A program made the translations under genes and the position numbers. Shown piece by piece: positions 63,754-64,000 of a DNA stretch of 64,000 bases; positions within the stretch are counted from its first letter, which is position 1; every line of letters begins with the position of its first letter. The notes under the pieces are model-generated. The model had not been told where the DNA came from. It made no database searches and worked only from the letters and a program-made list of their open reading frames with translations. This DNA comes from Ensifer adhaerens (lineage in GTDB: Bacteria > Pseudomonadota > Alphaproteobacteria > Rhizobiales > Rhizobiaceae), in contig NZ_LGAP01000007.1 in NCBI RefSeq assembly GCF_001270265.1, forward strand, positions 62,001-126,000, in the 5' to 3' direction.

Positions 63754-64000
63754 GCGGCTTGAACGTGCTCCTCTGCATCGATTGGTATCGTCATGCGGAA
63801 CGTCGCACCGGAACCGGGCACCGATTCCACGCTTATTGTTCCGCCGTGCATTTCGACAAAGCGTTTCGAGATAGCCAGACCGAGACCCGTGCCGCCTTTC
63901 TGCCGGGTGCTGCTGTTGTCGACTTGCTGGAATTCCTCGAATATGAGCGCCTGGTCTTTAGGCGCAATGCCCGGACCGGTGTCCCGTACGACGATCTCGA
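63750..64000 (-). CDS. sensor histidine kinase, C-terminal end (partial)
   Basis: The minus strand enters from the right edge inside the HATPase_c domain: V-R-D-T-G-P-G-I-A (N/G1 box), F-E-E-F-Q-Q-V-D (F box), K-G-G-T-G-L-G-L-A-I-S (G2 box) and G-S-G-A-T-F-R. It stops at 63750. The sensing and dimerisation parts are outside the window. It probably phosphorylates the CheY-like and receiver-cyclase proteins encoded downstream. Confidence 0.92.
   Translation of the reverse strand, partial: EIVVRDTGPGIAPKDQALIFEEFQQVDNSSTRQKGGTGLGLAISKRFVEMHGGTISVESVPGSGATFRMTIPIDAEEHVQAA

Overview
The window looks like part of a secondary replicon (plasmid or integrated plasmid) of an alphaproteobacterium of the order Rhizobiales, probably Rhizobiaceae. 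The reasons are a repA-repB pair with a ruined repC, ArdC and two DUF736 genes, an Frc-like sugar ABC operon, high G+C, and many toxin-antitoxin modules, insertion-sequence scars and truncated genes. Everything here is read from sequence without database searches, so family names rest on motifs and recall. Species cannot be assigned.

Layout. 1-6.2 kb: ArdC-type anti-restriction protein, an Lrp/AsnC regulator divergent from a frameshifted EamA transporter, then a duplicated module (DUF736 gene plus Phd-type antitoxin and PemK-like toxin) whose second copy has decayed. 7-10.2 kb: repA and repB intact, but the repB-repC spacer and the first part of repC are deleted. 10.8-14 kb: tyrosine recombinase divergent from another Phd/PemK-like pair, IS66 and MerR remnants, an EF-hand protein and an orphan MerR-type promoter. 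14.4-25.8 kb: universal stress protein, methyltransferase, TetR plus thioredoxin-reductase-like oxidoreductase, IS110 element, TetR plus two SDR genes under a shared operator, IS5 remnant inside a frameshifted serine recombinase, HTH protein. 26-27.1 kb: TacA/TacT-like toxin-antitoxin pair. 27.5-35.4 kb: FabF-like ketosynthase, TetR, RND efflux pair, second TetR, SDR. 35.5-41.9 kb: LacI regulator and a sugar operon (binding protein, permease, ATPase, TIM-barrel isomerase, Gfo/Idh/MocA dehydrogenase, truncated RpiR). 41.9-45.2 kb: AraC regulator divergent from SDR-GST-cysteine hydrolase. 45.4-46.2 kb: tRNA with CAT anticodon and a CopG/ParE pair.

46.5-58.5 kb is the most interesting block. A probable immunity gene of the Imm11/DUF1629 kind lies 20 bp upstream of a 2540-residue RTX protein. 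The RTX protein has an AHH-like nuclease motif set at its extreme N-terminus and a type I secretion tail at its C-terminus. A dedicated type I secretion ABC exporter and membrane fusion protein follow in the same operon. A second immunity-gene tail, fused to antitoxin debris, lies just upstream. I read this as a type I-secreted antibacterial polymorphic toxin with the toxin domain at the N-terminus. 58.7-64 kb: a membrane protein gene broken by an IS110 fragment, a TetR remnant, a Tat-exported solute-binding protein, a cupin, and a signalling cluster (histidine kinase end, CheY-like regulator, receiver-cyclase) running off the right edge.

The mosaic of complete operons separated by truncated genes shows repeated insertion, deletion and recombination. 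The intact operons mostly carry their own local regulator with a recognisable dyad operator next to it.
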